A DNA stretch of 64,000 nt from Beijerinckiaceae bacterium (GTDB lineage: Bacteria > Pseudomonadota > Alphaproteobacteria > Rhizobiales > Beijerinckiaceae), in the NCBI GenBank assembly GCA_027532775.1, contig JAPZTO010000002.1, forward strand, positions 372,001-436,000, written 5' to 3'. The position numbers and the translations under genes are program-made. The notes below the pieces were generated by a model, which saw only the letters and a list, made by a program, of their open reading frames with translations, was not told the DNA's origin and made no database searches. Shown piece by piece: positions 39,550 through 52,487 of the stretch (its first letter is position 1; each line of letters starts with the position of its first letter).

Positions 39550-39552
39550 TCG

Positions 39553-39729
39553 TCAGGCCAGCTTGTCGAGGACCGAGGAATAGGGCAAGGGCGCCCGGCC
39601 GGAAGCCGGACTCGCTGCTGTGGCCAGCAAGGCGGCCGTGTTCGCGCTCATCGCCTGTGCGGCTTTCAGCACCGCGACAGTCGCGCTCATGGCGCCGTTC
39701 ATGGCGGGCATTTCGGCAATTCCGGACAC
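39553..39729 (-). CDS. Small Ala/Met-rich protein, possibly YjfB-like
   Basis: A 58-residue reading frame on the minus strand between alr and radA. A GTG start at 39729 is preceded by GAGGGAGGT at five bases' spacing, a near-perfect ribosome binding site and one of the strongest in the window. The product is rich in Ala, Met and Ser (SGIAEMPAMNGAMSATVAVL, then KAAQAMSANTAALLATA) and looks mostly helical. The pattern SxxVAVLKxAxxMxxxxAxxLL faintly resembles the YjfB putative motility proteins, but I cannot confirm that. It is convergent with alr, three bases apart. An upstream ATG at 39780 would add 17 residues but would skip the strong site. Confidence 0.6.
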   Translation of the reverse strand: MSGIAEMPAMNGAMSATVAVLKAAQAMSANTAALLATAASPASGRAPLPYSSVLDKLA

Positions 39730-39862
39730 CGGGACCTCCCTCGAGCAGACGATCGGGGGTTCTCCCCCTTCGTCGGGCAATGTGGCCGAGAAACCTTTTA
39801 CGCTTCCTCGCGCGAAACGTTAAAGTTCTCGCCTTGTCGAATCGTGTCCCGCAGGGGGTTTC

Positions 39863-41305
<1,443 letters not shown>

Positions 41306-41453
41306 TTTTTCGCACAGCGCGGAGGAAAATCCTCGGGAATTTCGCATTGCGGGGTGACGCGAGGTTTTGAAGCGATTATACCCGCGCCTGCATGGTTGCC
41401 GCCAAGGTTGGTCCTGCGGCCCACGCTTCTGAAGAACAGATCACGAGGAATCC

Positions 41454-42014
41454 ATGCCCGTTTCGATTCTGGATATGGTCGTCATCGGCATCGTGCTGAT
41501 TTCCGGCCTGCTGGCCATGGTCCGCGGGTTCACCCGGGAGGTGCTGGCGATCGGCTCGTGGGTCGTGGCCGGTATCGTGGCCTATCTCGCCTATCCGCAG
41601 GCTGCGCCTCTGGTGATGCAATACATCGTCAAGCAGCCGCCCCTGCTGGTTAACGGCCTCGCCTTGGGCGGGGTCTTTCTTGGCGCGCTGTTCGTTGCCT
41701 ATATCATCACGTCGAAGCTGTCGGATTTCATCCTCGACAGCCGCGTCGGCGCGCTCGACCGGACGCTCGGCTTCCTGTTCGGTGTCGCGCGCGGGTTCCT
41801 GCTGGCGGTGATCGGTTTCGGGTTCTTCACGCTGCTTGTCGGCGACAAGCAGCAGCCCCAATGGGTTGCCGACGCGAAATTCCGCCCCATTCTGGTCTCG
41901 AGCTTTGATCGACTGAAGTCGATGCTGCCTGAAAATCTTGACGAGTCGATCGGGACAGTGAAGCAACTGACCGACGAGTTGAAAACCCAGACGCCTGCGC
42001 CGCGGCAGCCCTGA
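41454..42014 (+). CDS. cvpA: CvpA family membrane protein
   Basis: A 186-residue inner-membrane protein with four hydrophobic helices (LDMVVIGIVLISGLLAMVRG, VLAIGSWVVAGIVAYLAY and two more) and the conserved VRGFTREVLAIGSW block. CvpA was first described for colicin V production and is linked to envelope integrity. Its position just before purF (32-base gap) is conserved from E. coli to alphaproteobacteria. The C-terminal tail is cytoplasmic-looking and charged. Confidence 0.9.
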   Translation: MPVSILDMVVIGIVLISGLLAMVRGFTREVLAIGSWVVAGIVAYLAYPQAAPLVMQYIVKQPPLLVNGLALGGVFLGALFVAYIITSKLSDFILDSRVGALDRTLGFLFGVARGFLLAVIGFGFFTLLVGDKQQPQWVADAKFRPILVSSFDRLKSMLPENLDESIGTVKQLTDELKTQTPAPRQP

Positions 42015-42046
42015 CAGGTGACGCGACCGAAACGCGAGGTTGTTCC

Positions 42047-43528
42047 ATGACGGATGCCGCCAAACCTGACGCGGAAGACGATCATCATTGGCTTGACGAC
42101 GATCATCCGCGCGAGGAATGCGGCGTGTTCGGGATCTTCGGGCACCCCGATGCGGCGGCGATCACCGCTCTCGGGCTTCATGCCCTCCAGCATCGGGGCC
42201 AGGAAGCGGCCGGCATCGTCTCTTTCGACGGCCGGCGGTTCCACTCCGAACGCCGCCTCGGGCTTGTCGGCGACAATTTCTCCAAGGCCAGTGTGATCGA
42301 GCAATTGCCGGGTTCGGTGGCGATCGGCCATACCCGGTATTCGACGACGGGCGAGACGATCCTCCGCAATGTGCAGCCGCTTTTTGCCGAACTGGCCGGC
42401 GGCGGTTTCGCGGTCTGCCATAATGGCAACCTCACCAATGGCCTGACCTTGCGCCGGCAGCTCATTGCAGAGGGCGCGATCTACCAGGCCACGTCCGATA
42501 CAGAGGTCATCCTGCATCTCGTTGCCCGGTCCAAGCGCAACCGGTTCATCGATCGCTTCATCGATGCGCTCGGCCAGATCGAGGGGGCCTATGCCTTTGT
42601 CGGCATGACCAACAAGAAGCTGGTCGGCGCGCGGGACCCGCTGGGCATCCGCCCGCTGGTTCTCGGCCGGCTCGATGGCCACCCGATCTTCGCCTCCGAG
42701 ACCTGTGCACTCGATATTATCGGCGCGAAATTCGAGCGCGAGGTCGAGCCCGGCGAGGTGATCGTGATCGACGAGCATGGCGAACTGGAATCGCTGCGCC
42801 CCTTCGCGCCGCGCACGCCCCGGCCCTGCCTGTTCGAGTATGTCTATTTCGCCCGGCCCGATTCCCTTGCCGGCGGCCGGAACGTCTACGAGGTCCGCAA
42901 GCGGATCGGTGCGACACTGGCGCAGGAAAGCCCGGTTGCGGCGGATGTGGTGGTTCCGGTACCGGATTCCGGGGTGCCGGCCGCGATCGGCTTCGCGCAG
43001 GAATCAGGGATTCCCTACGAGCTGGGCATCATCCGGAACCATTATGTCGGCCGCACTTTCATCCAGCCGACGCAATCGATCCGCGAACTTGGCGTGCGGC
43101 TGAAACATTCCGCCAACCGGGCCGTAATCGAAGGCAAGCGCCTCGTCCTTGTGGACGACTCCATCGTCCGCGGAACGACATCGCGGAAAATCGTCAAGAT
43201 GATGCGGGAAGCCGGCGCGACAGAGGTGCATTTCCGGATCGCCTCGCCGCCGATCCGCTTCCCCGATTTCTACGGCATCGACATGCCCGAACAGGACAAG
43301 CTGCTGGCCGCCAAGATGAGCCTCGAGGAAATGCGCGCCTATCTCGGCGTCGAGAGCCTCGCCTTCATCACCATTGACGGGCTGTATCGCGCCCTGGGCG
43401 AGACCGGCCGCAATAATGCCGCGCCGCAATTCACCGATCACTATTTCACGGGCGACTACCCGACGCCGATCACCGATCTGGTGAGCGAGGGCGCCAAGCA
43501 GCTCTCGTTGCTTGCCGAAGCCAGCTGA
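42047..43528 (+). CDS. purF: Amidophosphoribosyltransferase
   Basis: Commits PRPP to purine synthesis by making phosphoribosylamine from glutamine. The 493-residue protein has the N-terminal nucleophile cysteine at C25 (REECGVFGIFG), so a propeptide of about 24 residues would be removed to expose it. The class II glutaminase domain shows HTRYSTTGETILRNVQP and CHNGNLTN. The PRPP loop is VLVDDSIVRGTTSRK. The propeptide and the conserved cysteines after position 380 suggest the Bacillus-type processed enzyme, though cluster binding cannot be settled by eye. It is followed by the SDR gene after 11 bases. Confidence 0.96.
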   Translation: MTDAAKPDAEDDHHWLDDDHPREECGVFGIFGHPDAAAITALGLHALQHRGQEAAGIVSFDGRRFHSERRLGLVGDNFSKASVIEQLPGSVAIGHTRYSTTGETILRNVQPLFAELAGGGFAVCHNGNLTNGLTLRRQLIAEGAIYQATSDTEVILHLVARSKRNRFIDRFIDALGQIEGAYAFVGMTNKKLVGARDPLGIRPLVLGRLDGHPIFASETCALDIIGAKFEREVEPGEVIVIDEHGELESLRPFAPRTPRPCLFEYVYFARPDSLAGGRNVYEVRKRIGATLAQESPVAADVVVPVPDSGVPAAIGFAQESGIPYELGIIRNHYVGRTFIQPTQSIRELGVRLKHSANRAVIEGKRLVLVDDSIVRGTTSRKIVKMMREAGATEVHFRIASPPIRFPDFYGIDMPEQDKLLAAKMSLEEMRAYLGVESLAFITIDGLYRALGETGRNNAAPQFTDHYFTGDYPTPITDLVSEGAKQLSLLAEAS

Positions 43529-43539
43529 GCGAACCGGAT

Positions 43540-44286
43540 ATGACCGAGCAGATCCTCAAGGGGCGCCTGGCGCTCATTACCGGCGCGTCGCGCGGAATCG
43601 GCCGGGAAACCGCCTTGGCTTTTGCCAAAGCCGGCGCGCATGTGATCGCCGTTGCCCGGACCGTCGGCGCGCTCGAGGAGCTGGATGACGAGATCCGCGC
43701 GGCTGGCGGCACCGCAACGCTCGTCCCGATCGACCTGACGGATTACGATGCGATCGATCGGCTCGGGCTGACGATCCACGAACGGTGGGGCCGGCTCGAT
43801 ATCCTCGTTGGCAACGGGGCGATGCTCGGAACGATCGGGCCGCTCAACCATATCGATCCCAAGGTTTTCGAGCGGGTCATGGCCGTCAATGTGACGGCCA
43901 ATTACCGCCTCATCCGGTCGATGGACCCGCTGCTGCGGGCCTCGGATGCAGGCCGGGCCCTTTTCCTTTCCTCCTCGGCCGGGTCGAACGCCTTCGCCTA
44001 TTGGGGCCTCTACGGGGCGTCCAAGGCCGCGCTGGACCTGATGTGCCGCGATTGGGCGGAGGAAGTCCGCAATGTCTCGGCAATCAAGGTCATGCTGGTC
44101 AATCCGGGCCGGACCCGGACCCGCATGCGCGCGGAAGCGGCGCCCGGCGAGGATCCGATGACCCTGCCCGTTCCGGCCGAGATCACGCCCTACCTTGTGG
44201 AGATGGCCGCACCTTCGTGGCAGGAAACGGGCAAGTGGTTCGATTTCCCGAAGCGGAAGGTCCTGGAATTCCGCGCGCCGGGCTAA
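43540..44286 (+). CDS. SDR family oxidoreductase
   Basis: A 248-residue classical short-chain dehydrogenase. The cofactor loop is TGASRGIGRETALAF, the position usually read as NAG is GNGA (ILVGNGAML), and the catalytic site has SSSAG...YGASKAALDL. Its place directly after purF is conserved in Hyphomicrobiales, but its substrate is unknown. It is probably co-transcribed with purF given the 11-base gap. The Gly-Asn-Gly-Ala variant in place of Asn-Asn-Ala-Gly is a mild oddity. Confidence 0.9.
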   Translation: MTEQILKGRLALITGASRGIGRETALAFAKAGAHVIAVARTVGALEELDDEIRAAGGTATLVPIDLTDYDAIDRLGLTIHERWGRLDILVGNGAMLGTIGPLNHIDPKVFERVMAVNVTANYRLIRSMDPLLRASDAGRALFLSSSAGSNAFAYWGLYGASKAALDLMCRDWAEEVRNVSAIKVMLVNPGRTRTRMRAEAAPGEDPMTLPVPAEITPYLVEMAAPSWQETGKWFDFPKRKVLEFRAPG

Positions 44287-44305
44287 AAAATTCCTCGCAA
44301 ATAGT

Positions 44306-44335
44306 TTTGACGTATCATAGCCTTGCCCCGTCAAA
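44306..44335. promoter_or_regulatory. 7-bp inverted repeat upstream of the small secreted protein gene
   Basis: TTTGACG and CGTCAAA are exact complements 16 bases apart, inside a comparatively AT-rich gap. TTGACG also resembles a -35 box. This could be a promoter with an operator, or just chance; no clear -10 box is seen. Confidence 0.3.
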
Positions 44336-44354
44336 CTGAAGTCGGGGGGCTTCC

Positions 44355-44714
44355 ATGAAACGTGTCGTTGTTGCGTTGCTTGTTCTGTTCGGCCTTGTTC
44401 AGGCCGCTTCTGCCCAGTCCATGACCTGGCGTGTCCGTGCATTCGACAAGCACGCGGTCGATATCGCCTTCTATTCCCAGAACCGGAAGCATGAATGGCC
44501 CGGTCGCGGCCAAGTCTGGGTTATCCGGGATTACGATGTGAAGACCTACAAGATCTCGTGCGTTTCCGGCGAGAAGATCTGCTACGGCGCCTGGGTGCGG
44601 GGTAGCTCCAAGGAATATTGGGGTGTCGGCAAGGATGGTCGCAATCGCTGCAAGACCTGCTGCTACACCTGCCAGGACGGGTTTGTGACCCCGATCCTCA
44701 ATCTCAACGAGTAG
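44355..44714 (+). CDS. Small secreted cysteine-rich protein
   Basis: A 119-residue protein of unknown function. A signal peptide is clear (MKRVVVALLVLFGLVQAASA, cleavage before QSM). The mature part of about 99 residues is basic and aromatic and has six cysteines: C70, C77, C98, C101, C102 and C105 as counted from the start, the last four in RCKTCCYTC. This suggests disulfide bonds in the periplasm or outside the cell, or metal binding. It is convergent with der, six bases apart, and follows the SDR after a 68-base gap with a possible promoter. No family is recognised. Confidence 0.75.
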   Translation: MKRVVVALLVLFGLVQAASAQSMTWRVRAFDKHAVDIAFYSQNRKHEWPGRGQVWVIRDYDVKTYKISCVSGEKICYGAWVRGSSKEYWGVGKDGRNRCKTCCYTCQDGFVTPILNLNE

Positions 44715-44720
44715 ACTTGC

Positions 44721-46169
44721 TCATCGAGAAGACTTGTCCTTGTCGAAGGGGTTCTCGCTGGTCCGGACTGTCATCCGGATCGGCACCCCCGGCAGGTCGA
44801 AGGTTTCCCGGATCGAATTGACGAGATACCGCTTGTAGCTTTCCGGCAAGGCGTCGAGCTGGTTGCCGAACAGGGCGAAATGTGGCGGCCGCGATTTCGG
44901 CTGCGTCATGTAGCGGATCTTGATGCGGCGACCCGAAACAGCGGGCGGCGGATGGCTTTGCAGCACGCCAGACAGCCAGCGGTTGATCTTCGATGTCGGG
45001 ACGCGGCGGTTCCAGACCGCATGGATCTGCATCACCGCCTCCATCAGGCGGTCGATCCCCTGCCCCGAAAGGCCCGAGAGCGGAACGATGGGGCATCCCC
45101 GGATCTGCGGCAGCAGGCGGGTGGCGTCTTCCTTGAGGCGCGACAGGGTCGAACCGCGTGTCTCGATCAGATCCCATTTGTTGAGCCCGATCACGACAGC
45201 CCGGCCCTCGCGCTCACACAGGTCAACGATTGTGAGGTCCTGCTTTTCGAACGGAATGGTCGCATCGAGCAGTACCACCACGACCTCGGCAAACTTCACG
45301 GCACGGATAGCGTCGGCCGCAGCCAGCTTCTCGACCTTGTCCTCGATCCGCGCCCGCTTCCGCAGGCCGGCCGTATCGAAAACCTTGATCTTGCGGCCAC
45401 GCCATTCCCAGTCGAGACCGATCGAATCCCGGGTGATCCCGGCTTCCGGCCCGGTGAGCAGCCGCTCCTCGCCGAGCATGGCATTGATCAGCGTGGATTT
45501 GCCGGCATTCGGGCGGCCGACAATGGCGATACGCACCGGGCGGTTCGGGCGCTCGGCCTCGCCCTCGCCGTCATCCTCGCCCTCTTCCGCATCATCGGAG
45601 CCGTCCTCATCAGATTCCGGCAGGTCGGCCTCGTTGAAGGCCGGCAGGGCGTTCAGCCGGTCTTCCTCGACAGCGGCATCGACCATCGGTTGCAGCACGT
45701 CATAAAGAGCGCCCATGCCTTCGCCATGTTCGGCAGAGAGCGGAACCGGCTCGCCGAAGCCGAGTTCATAGGCTTCGAGAATGCCTGGCTCGGCTGCCTT
45801 GCCCTCGGCCTTGTTCGCTCCGACGATGACGGGCTTTGCGCTGCGACGGACGATCTCGGCGAAATGCCGGTCATCGGGCGTGATGCCGGCGCGGGCATCG
45901 ATCAGGAACAGCACGCAATCAGCATCCGCGATCGCCGCCTCGGTCTGCTCGCGCATGCGGGCCGTGAGGGAGCCCTGTTCGGCCTCTTCGAGGCCTGCCG
46001 TATCGATGACGGTGAAATCGAGATCAGCGAGGCGGGCATCCCCGGCCCGACGATCCCGCGTCACACCCGGCCGGTCATCCACCAGCGCCAGCTTCTTGCC
46101 AACGAGGCGGTTGAACAGGGTCGACTTGCCGACATTCGGCCGACCCACGAGCGCGAGCGTGAAGGGCAT
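44721..46169 (-). CDS. der: Ribosome-associated GTPase Der
   Basis: Double GTPase needed for maturation of the 50S subunit. The 482 residues hold two G domains, with G1 motifs [11 protein letters not shown] near the start and [11 protein letters not shown] near residue 217, and NKWD in the second. An acidic linker of about 30 residues lies between them. The C-terminal KH-like domain has [20 protein letters not shown]. It follows the YfgM-like TPR gene by nine bases, a common neighbour pair. Confidence 0.96.
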   Translation of the reverse strand: MPFTLALVGRPNVGKSTLFNRLVGKKLALVDDRPGVTRDRRAGDARLADLDFTVIDTAGLEEAEQGSLTARMREQTEAAIADADCVLFLIDARAGITPDDRHFAEIVRRSAKPVIVGANKAEGKAAEPGILEAYELGFGEPVPLSAEHGEGMGALYDVLQPMVDAAVEEDRLNALPAFNEADLPESDEDGSDDAEEGEDDGEGEAERPNRPVRIAIVGRPNAGKSTLINAMLGEERLLTGPEAGITRDSIGLDWEWRGRKIKVFDTAGLRKRARIEDKVEKLAAADAIRAVKFAEVVVVLLDATIPFEKQDLTIVDLCEREGRAVVIGLNKWDLIETRGSTLSRLKEDATRLLPQIRGCPIVPLSGLSGQGIDRLMEAVMQIHAVWNRRVPTSKINRWLSGVLQSHPPPAVSGRRIKIRYMTQPKSRPPHFALFGNQLDALPESYKRYLVNSIRETFDLPGVPIRMTVRTSENPFDKDKSSR

Positions 46170-46178
46170 GGCGATGGC

Positions 46179-46853
46179 TTACGGCTTGCCGCCGACCGGG
46201 CCGGAACGGACCACGGCCAGAAGGAGTTCGGCCCGCTGGCGCAGACCCTGCGGCGCTTCCGAATCGAGGATGATCGCCTGAAGCGCATCCAGCGCCTTGT
46301 CGTAGCGGCCGGCCCCGTAAGCGGCGATGGCAATGCCTTCGCGCGCGGAATGCCGATAGATCTGGGTTCCGCCGGAAAGCGGCCCGAGCCGCTTCTCGAC
46401 CTCCTCGAAGGGCCCCTTGTCAACGAGCAGCAGCGCGGCGCGGACCTGTGCGAGTTCGCGCCATTCCACCGGCAGGGCCTGATCCTTGGACAGGGCATCG
46501 AAAGCCGAGACGGCGTTAGCCAATCCGGCATCATCCTTGGCCGTGCGGGCGAGTTCCGTGGCAAGGCGGAAGCGCGCCAGAGCCGGATAGGTGCCGGATT
46601 TCTGCTCTGCCAGCGCCCCCAGAGCCGCCAGCGCGTCACCCTTGCCGGCACCCGCATCCGCGATGGCCTGCTCGAAGGTGGCGCCAGCAGCGGCGCTCTG
46701 CTGGAAGGTGCGATGTTCGTAATAGCGCCAGCCGCCGACAGCGGCCACGACCAGCAGGGCCGCGGCGACCAGCTTGGTGCCGTGCTTTTTCCAGAACTCG
46801 GTGGCCTTGTCGCGGCGGATTTCCTCATCCACCTCGCGGAACACATCCGACAT
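46179..46853 (-). CDS. YfgM-like tetratricopeptide membrane protein
   Basis: A 224-residue protein with a short cytoplasmic N-terminus (SDVFREVDEEIRRDKATEFW), one transmembrane helix at about residues 28-46, and a periplasmic helical-repeat region of TPR type. The N-terminus is the alphaproteobacterial form of the YfgM/TPR_21 family. E. coli YfgM associates with the Sec translocon and periplasmic chaperones. It is upstream of der, as yfgM is near der in many proteobacteria. Confidence 0.83.
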   Translation of the reverse strand: MSDVFREVDEEIRRDKATEFWKKHGTKLVAAALLVVAAVGGWRYYEHRTFQQSAAAGATFEQAIADAGAGKGDALAALGALAEQKSGTYPALARFRLATELARTAKDDAGLANAVSAFDALSKDQALPVEWRELAQVRAALLLVDKGPFEEVEKRLGPLSGGTQIYRHSAREGIAIAAYGAGRYDKALDALQAIILDSEAPQGLRQRAELLLAVVRSGPVGGKP

Positions 46854-46897
46854 GCCGATCCTTCCCGTTTCAGCGATTGCGCCTGTGGCTCATACCC

Positions 46898-47494
46898 TCA
46901 ACGGCCGATAATCGCTACCCCAATCAGCAGGGTATGGAGCCACAGCACGAAGGCCGCAGCGGCGGCGGTGCCGACGATGATGGCGATCAGGTCATTCCGC
47001 GGGGAGCCGGCAACAGCGGCGGCAGCGCCCGCGCCCTCGGCACGTTCGGCTTTCTTGAGGGCTATCCGGGCATAGACAGCCCAGGCGAGGAAGGTGCCGA
47101 ACAGCAGGATGGAGCCGAGATCGCCATTGGCGAGCAGATGACCGAAGGCCCAGAGCTTCACGGCTGCCAGCATCGGGTGTTTCGCCCGGGCCTTGATCTT
47201 GCCTGGCAGATAGGCGGCGGCCATCAGAATAAACGCCGGCCAGACCAGCAGAAGCGCGAGATGGCCGAGGCCGCGCGGCGGATTCCAGACCGGGATCATG
47301 CCCTGGCTGCGATAGAAGCTGAAGCCATAGACGATCAGCGCGAAGCCCAGCAGCGAGACCAGCGAATAGAACATCTTGTAGAAGGCCTCGCCCTTGGAGG
47401 CGATCAGGTTCGCCCGGGCCGCTCGGTTGCGCGAGAAGGCATGCATGCCGAGGAAGATCACGAGACCGAGTAGAAGTGGAATCAGTTTGGTCAT
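46898..47494 (-). CDS. NnrU family membrane protein
   Basis: A 198-residue integral membrane protein with about six helices. It carries the NnrU family pattern HAFSRNRAARANLIASKGEA and YSLVSLLGFALIVYGF. NnrU was named for nitric-oxide reduction loci, but most members have no denitrification neighbours, and none are seen here. The ATG at 47494 has a GGGAG site. It is divergent from the 412-residue secreted protein gene, 57 bases between starts. Confidence 0.85.
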   Translation of the reverse strand: MTKLIPLLLGLVIFLGMHAFSRNRAARANLIASKGEAFYKMFYSLVSLLGFALIVYGFSFYRSQGMIPVWNPPRGLGHLALLLVWPAFILMAAAYLPGKIKARAKHPMLAAVKLWAFGHLLANGDLGSILLFGTFLAWAVYARIALKKAERAEGAGAAAAVAGSPRNDLIAIIVGTAAAAAFVLWLHTLLIGVAIIGR

Positions 47495-47551
47495 GGTATT
47501 CTCCCGTTCGGAGCCCGTACCTCTGGCCTCCTGTTTGCAACGGGCATTGCC

Positions 47552-50487
<2,936 letters not shown>

Positions 50488-50531
50488 CCCGCGTTCCTGA
50501 CCGGCATTTTCCGCTCTGCATCCGCGCACAA

Positions 50532-50557
50532 AAAAGCCCGCCATCCGGCGGGCTTTT
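50532..50557. terminator. Bidirectional intrinsic terminator between guaB and the small lipoprotein
   Basis: A perfect 7-bp stem (GCCCGCC / GGCGGGC) with an ATCC loop is flanked by AAAA on one side and TTTT on the other. It can act for guaB on the plus strand and for the lipoprotein gene on the minus strand. Confidence 0.85.
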
Positions 50558-50580
50558 CCGTTTCGGCGCGGGCCGAAGGT

Positions 50581-50727
50581 TCAGCAGCGTTTGCCGCATT
50601 CCAGCTGGGTCTTCGCGTCGAGCTTGCGGGCCGGACCCGGAGGAGCATCGGCAGCCGGCGCCGTGGCACAAGCGGCGAGCGCGGAGAGAAGGACGGCGGC
50701 AACGGCGCCACGGATGATCTTGGACAT
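50581..50727 (-). CDS. Small lipoprotein
   Basis: A 48-residue predicted lipoprotein. The signal (MSKIIRGAVAAVLLSALAAC) ends in a lipobox LAAC with the lipidated cysteine at C20. The mature part is only 29 residues: a Pro/Ala-rich start and a polar end with two cysteines (LECGKRC). An AGGAG site lies eight bases upstream of the ATG at 50727. It may resemble entericidin-like small lipoproteins in size, but no family is assigned. It ends at the bidirectional terminator. Confidence 0.72.
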   Translation of the reverse strand: MSKIIRGAVAAVLLSALAACATAPAADAPPGPARKLDAKTQLECGKRC

Positions 50728-50856
50728 GGGAAAGCTCCTGAATGGGTGGCGTGAGCCAAGCCCGCGCCGGATCAACCCCAATTGTGGCGATAATTGGACT
50801 CGCGGCAGGTCAGCCCTGCCCTCGGTCCCCTGTTCGGCCAAATATCTGTTGTCAGG

Positions 50857-50988
50857 CTATTCGCCACCACCGGCTGTACTGCCCTGATCCATCCGTCCAG
50901 CGGCATCATGCCCGGGTTTGACGGAGGCGCAGGCGGCAACCGCCAGCAAGGAGAGGAGGACGAAACAGCGGAAAAGACGGAAATTCAT
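50857..50988 (-). CDS. Second small lipoprotein
   Basis: A 43-residue predicted lipoprotein (MNFRLFRCFVLLSLLAVAAC) with lipobox AVAAC. The mature part is 24 residues, Gly/Asp-rich, and ends STAGGGE. The ATG at 50988 is preceded by GGGGGA; an ATG at 51000 would add four residues. It lies 129 bases upstream of the first small lipoprotein on the same strand. The two share only the lipoprotein layout, not sequence. Confidence 0.65.
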   Translation of the reverse strand: MNFRLFRCFVLLSLLAVAACASVKPGHDAAGRMDQGSTAGGGE

Positions 50989-51165
50989 GGTATCCCCCAT
51001 GAATGTTGCGTTGAGGCGGACCCTGCACGGCACGGCATCTTCACTACAACGGGCTTCATCATAGCACAGCACCGTCATTCGGGCGCGCGGAATCGAATCC
51101 CGGTTTTTTGCCGTCGCTGCCCTTGAATGACTTGACTTCGCTTTCGTCATTTGGCCTACGGAGCC

Positions 51166-52476
51166 ATGACCCCCGCCGCCAGACTGTCTGCCGCGATCGG
51201 CCTTCTCGATGAGATCCTCACATTCAAGCGCCCCCTTGCCTCGATCCTGAAGGATTGGGGCAATGCCAACCGCTATGCCGGTTCGGGCGACAGGAATGCC
51301 GTGGGCAATCTCGTGCATGATGCCCTCCGCGTGAAGGCCTCCGCCGCCTGGATGATGGGCCAGCGCGAGCCCGGCAGCGAGACCGGCCGGGCCGTCCTGT
51401 TCGGCATGCTGCGCCGACTGCGCGGTATGGAGCCGACCGCGATCGCCGCGCTCTGCACCGGCGAGCGCTTTGCGCCTGCCCCGCTTTCGGATGCCGAGCT
51501 GGCCGCGCTCGAGGCGGCAAGCCTCGAGGGTGCACCGGCGCCTGTGCTGGGCGATTACCCCGACTGGCTGGAGCCGAACCTGACCACAGCCTTCGGCGAG
51601 GCGCGCGTGGCGGAAGCGGCGGCCATGGCCGCGCGGGCGCCGGTCGACCTGCGTATCAATGCGCTCAAGATCATCCGGCTGAAGGCGCTCGAGGCGCTCG
51701 GCCATCTGGCGCCGGAACCGACACCGCTCTCGCCCCTTGGCTTGCGCCTCCTGCCGAATGCGGAAGGCCGCGTGCCGCATGTGCAATCCGAGCCGGCCTT
51801 CCTCAAGGGCGCCGTCGAGATCCAGGACGAGGGTTCCCAGCTCGTCAGCCTGCTTGCCGGTGCCGAAGCCGGGCAGCAGGTCCTTGATCTCTGCGCCGGT
51901 GGCGGCGGCAAGACGCTGGCGCTCGCCGCCGAGATGAACAACAAGGGCCAGATCTTCGCGACAGACAGCGACCAGCGCCGTCTTGCGCCGATCCATGACC
52001 GGCTGACACGCGCCGGCGTGCGCAACGTCCAGGTCCGGACGCCACGCAACGGCGTGATGCCGCTCGATGACCTCGCCGGCAAGATGGATCTTGTGCTGGT
52101 CGATGCACCCTGCACCGGGGCCGGCACCTGGCGCCGCCACCCGGATGCCAAATGGCGGATGCGCCCCAACTCGCTCGCGCTCCGTGTCGACGAGCAGCGG
52201 GCCGTGCTGGACCACGCCGCCGGTTTTGTCCGGCCCGGCGGGCGGCTGGTCTACATTACCTGCTCGCTGCTCGACGAGGAAAACGGCCAGCAGGTCCGGG
52301 ACTTTCTCGCGCGGCATTCCGGCTTTGCGGTCGAGGATCTGCCGGCGGAGGCGCATCGGCGGGGGCTCGGAGCTCTGGCGGACAATCGCGATGCCAGCGG
52401 CCTTGGCCTGCTGCTGACGCCGCATCGCACGAATACCGACGGTTTCTTCATTGCGGCCCTGCGCCGCACAGCCTGA
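51166..52476 (+). CDS. rsmB: RsmB/NOP-family rRNA cytosine-5 methyltransferase
   Basis: SAM-dependent methyltransferase that makes 5-methylcytosine in RNA, probably 16S rRNA. The 436 residues have an N-terminal NusB-like RNA-binding part and the SAM loop [18 protein letters not shown]. The two catalytic cysteines lie in [15 protein letters not shown] and [12 protein letters not shown]. The ATG at 51166 has GGAG upstream. It is between guaB and guaA and is followed by guaA after 11 bases. Other NOP-family targets are possible, so the rsmB name is provisional. Confidence 0.88.
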   Translation: MTPAARLSAAIGLLDEILTFKRPLASILKDWGNANRYAGSGDRNAVGNLVHDALRVKASAAWMMGQREPGSETGRAVLFGMLRRLRGMEPTAIAALCTGERFAPAPLSDAELAALEAASLEGAPAPVLGDYPDWLEPNLTTAFGEARVAEAAAMAARAPVDLRINALKIIRLKALEALGHLAPEPTPLSPLGLRLLPNAEGRVPHVQSEPAFLKGAVEIQDEGSQLVSLLAGAEAGQQVLDLCAGGGGKTLALAAEMNNKGQIFATDSDQRRLAPIHDRLTRAGVRNVQVRTPRNGVMPLDDLAGKMDLVLVDAPCTGAGTWRRHPDAKWRMRPNSLALRVDEQRAVLDHAAGFVRPGGRLVYITCSLLDEENGQQVRDFLARHSGFAVEDLPAEAHRRGLGALADNRDASGLGLLLTPHRTNTDGFFIAALRRTA

Positions 52477-52487
52477 TTGGAAAGCGC

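Noticed and set aside
44880-47075. 731-codon plus-strand frame opposite der and the TPR gene
   Set aside because: Both opposite genes have strong motifs; the antisense product has none.
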